5,873 nucleotides of DNA from NCBI GenBank assembly GCA_028699365.1, contig JAQVUQ010000059.1:1-5873 (forward strand), written 5' to 3'. Below, in pieces: positions 5,482 through 5,873 of the stretch. A program made the position numbers and the translations under genes. The notes beneath the pieces were generated by a model that did no database searches, was not told where the DNA came from, and saw only the letters and a list, made by a program, of their open reading frames with translations. This DNA is from a bacterium (lineage in GTDB: Bacteria; UBP13; UBA5359). Numbering within the stretch: position 1 is the first letter of the stretch; each line of letters starts with the position of its first letter.

Positions 5482-5873
5482 ATGGAAGACAGAAATACTC
5501 GCCAGGAACTACAGGAAACAGCCGACAAATTCCTCATACGTCACAAGAGCATCCTTGATACCACTTCCAAGATGCAGGAATACTGCGCCCGGGTCAACCG
5601 GGCCATTGCCAAAGCCGTCACCTGCTGCGGCTGTATTAAGATAGACGCCGACAAGCAGTGCCTTCCCCCCGATGCAAACTACTCCGATATCCGAGCCTTC
5701 ATGCAAAGCCATCTTAACGGTGCACTCTGCGATAACTGTCGCGATACCATCTCTCATGAGATCGGCACCACCGTCTTTTATCTGGCTGCGCTCTGCAACC
5801 TCCTTGAATTGGATCTGGATACGGTTATCAACGAAGAGGATGAACGTATCCGAACCCTGGGGATTTACAGCCT
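5482..5873 (+). CDS. Small Cys-rich MazG-like protein (3' end outside window)
   Basis: The visible 130 codons are uninterrupted and probably lack only a few at the end. The protein looks all-helical. Residues 93-110 (EIGTTVFYLAALCNLLEL) followed by DLDTVI resemble the EExGDxxxYLxxLA...G.DL helix pair of MazG-type nucleotide pyrophosphohydrolases, with T where the second metal-binding acid (GD) would be. Cysteines at 48, 49 and 51 (TCCGC) and 83 and 86 (CDNC) could bind zinc or another metal. I recall related proteins in Clostridia carrying MazG-like or unhelpful DUF labels, with a conserved CGC...CxxC pattern; this is from memory. Catalytic activity is doubtful given the incomplete acidic motif. 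The ATG at 5482-5484 is the only reasonable start, with GGAGTG at 5465-5470, 11 nt upstream, a little far. A strong promoter precedes it, divergent from the folK operon. The function is not known. Confidence 0.88.
   Translation, partial: MEDRNTRQELQETADKFLIRHKSILDTTSKMQEYCARVNRAIAKAVTCCGCIKIDADKQCLPPDANYSDIRAFMQSHLNGALCDNCRDTISHEIGTTVFYLAALCNLLELDLDTVINEEDERIRTLGIYS

Overview
The window looks like ordinary chromosome from an anaerobic bacterium, most likely a Clostridia-type Bacillota (Desulfotomaculum/Moorella/Syntrophomonas relatives). That assignment is an inference and not firm. It rests on the plus-strand gene at the right end, which resembles a small Cys-rich MazG-like family I associate with those organisms, and on a secreted protein of similar flavour. 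I see no phage, plasmid, insertion-sequence, tRNA, rRNA or CRISPR signal.

Layout: positions 1-5307 hold one compact minus-strand gene string, read right to left. It begins with a secreted protein of unknown function (5307-3979), then folK (3982-3482), panB (3492-2662), an RNase E/G family ribonuclease (2665-977), and the N-terminal half of an MsbA-like ABC exporter (966 to the window edge). The first four genes overlap by 4, 11 and 4 bp, and the last gap is 10 bp, so this is very probably one translationally coupled operon. Positions 5308-5481 are a 174-bp divergent intergenic region with a strong sigma-70-like promoter facing right and a 19-bp dyad on its -35 box. Positions 5482-5873 hold the plus-strand Cys-rich MazG-like gene, cut by the window end only a few codons before its expected stop.

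Function: FolK makes the pyrophosphorylated pterin needed for folate, and PanB consumes 5,10-methylene-tetrahydrofolate to start pantothenate/CoA synthesis, so these neighbours are metabolically linked. The ribonuclease and the exporter have no obvious pathway link to them and may simply be co-transcribed.

The most unusual structure is a mosaic of three tandem repeats (two with 7-bp units) inside the 5' end of the first operon gene, between its start codon and its signal peptide. Because 7 is not a multiple of 3, a change of one unit would shift the frame of the secreted protein. I found no convincing undescribed multi-gene system here. The candidates for novelty are the repeat-disrupted leader, the uncharacterised secreted protein with a repeated motif, and the Cys-rich MazG-like protein.
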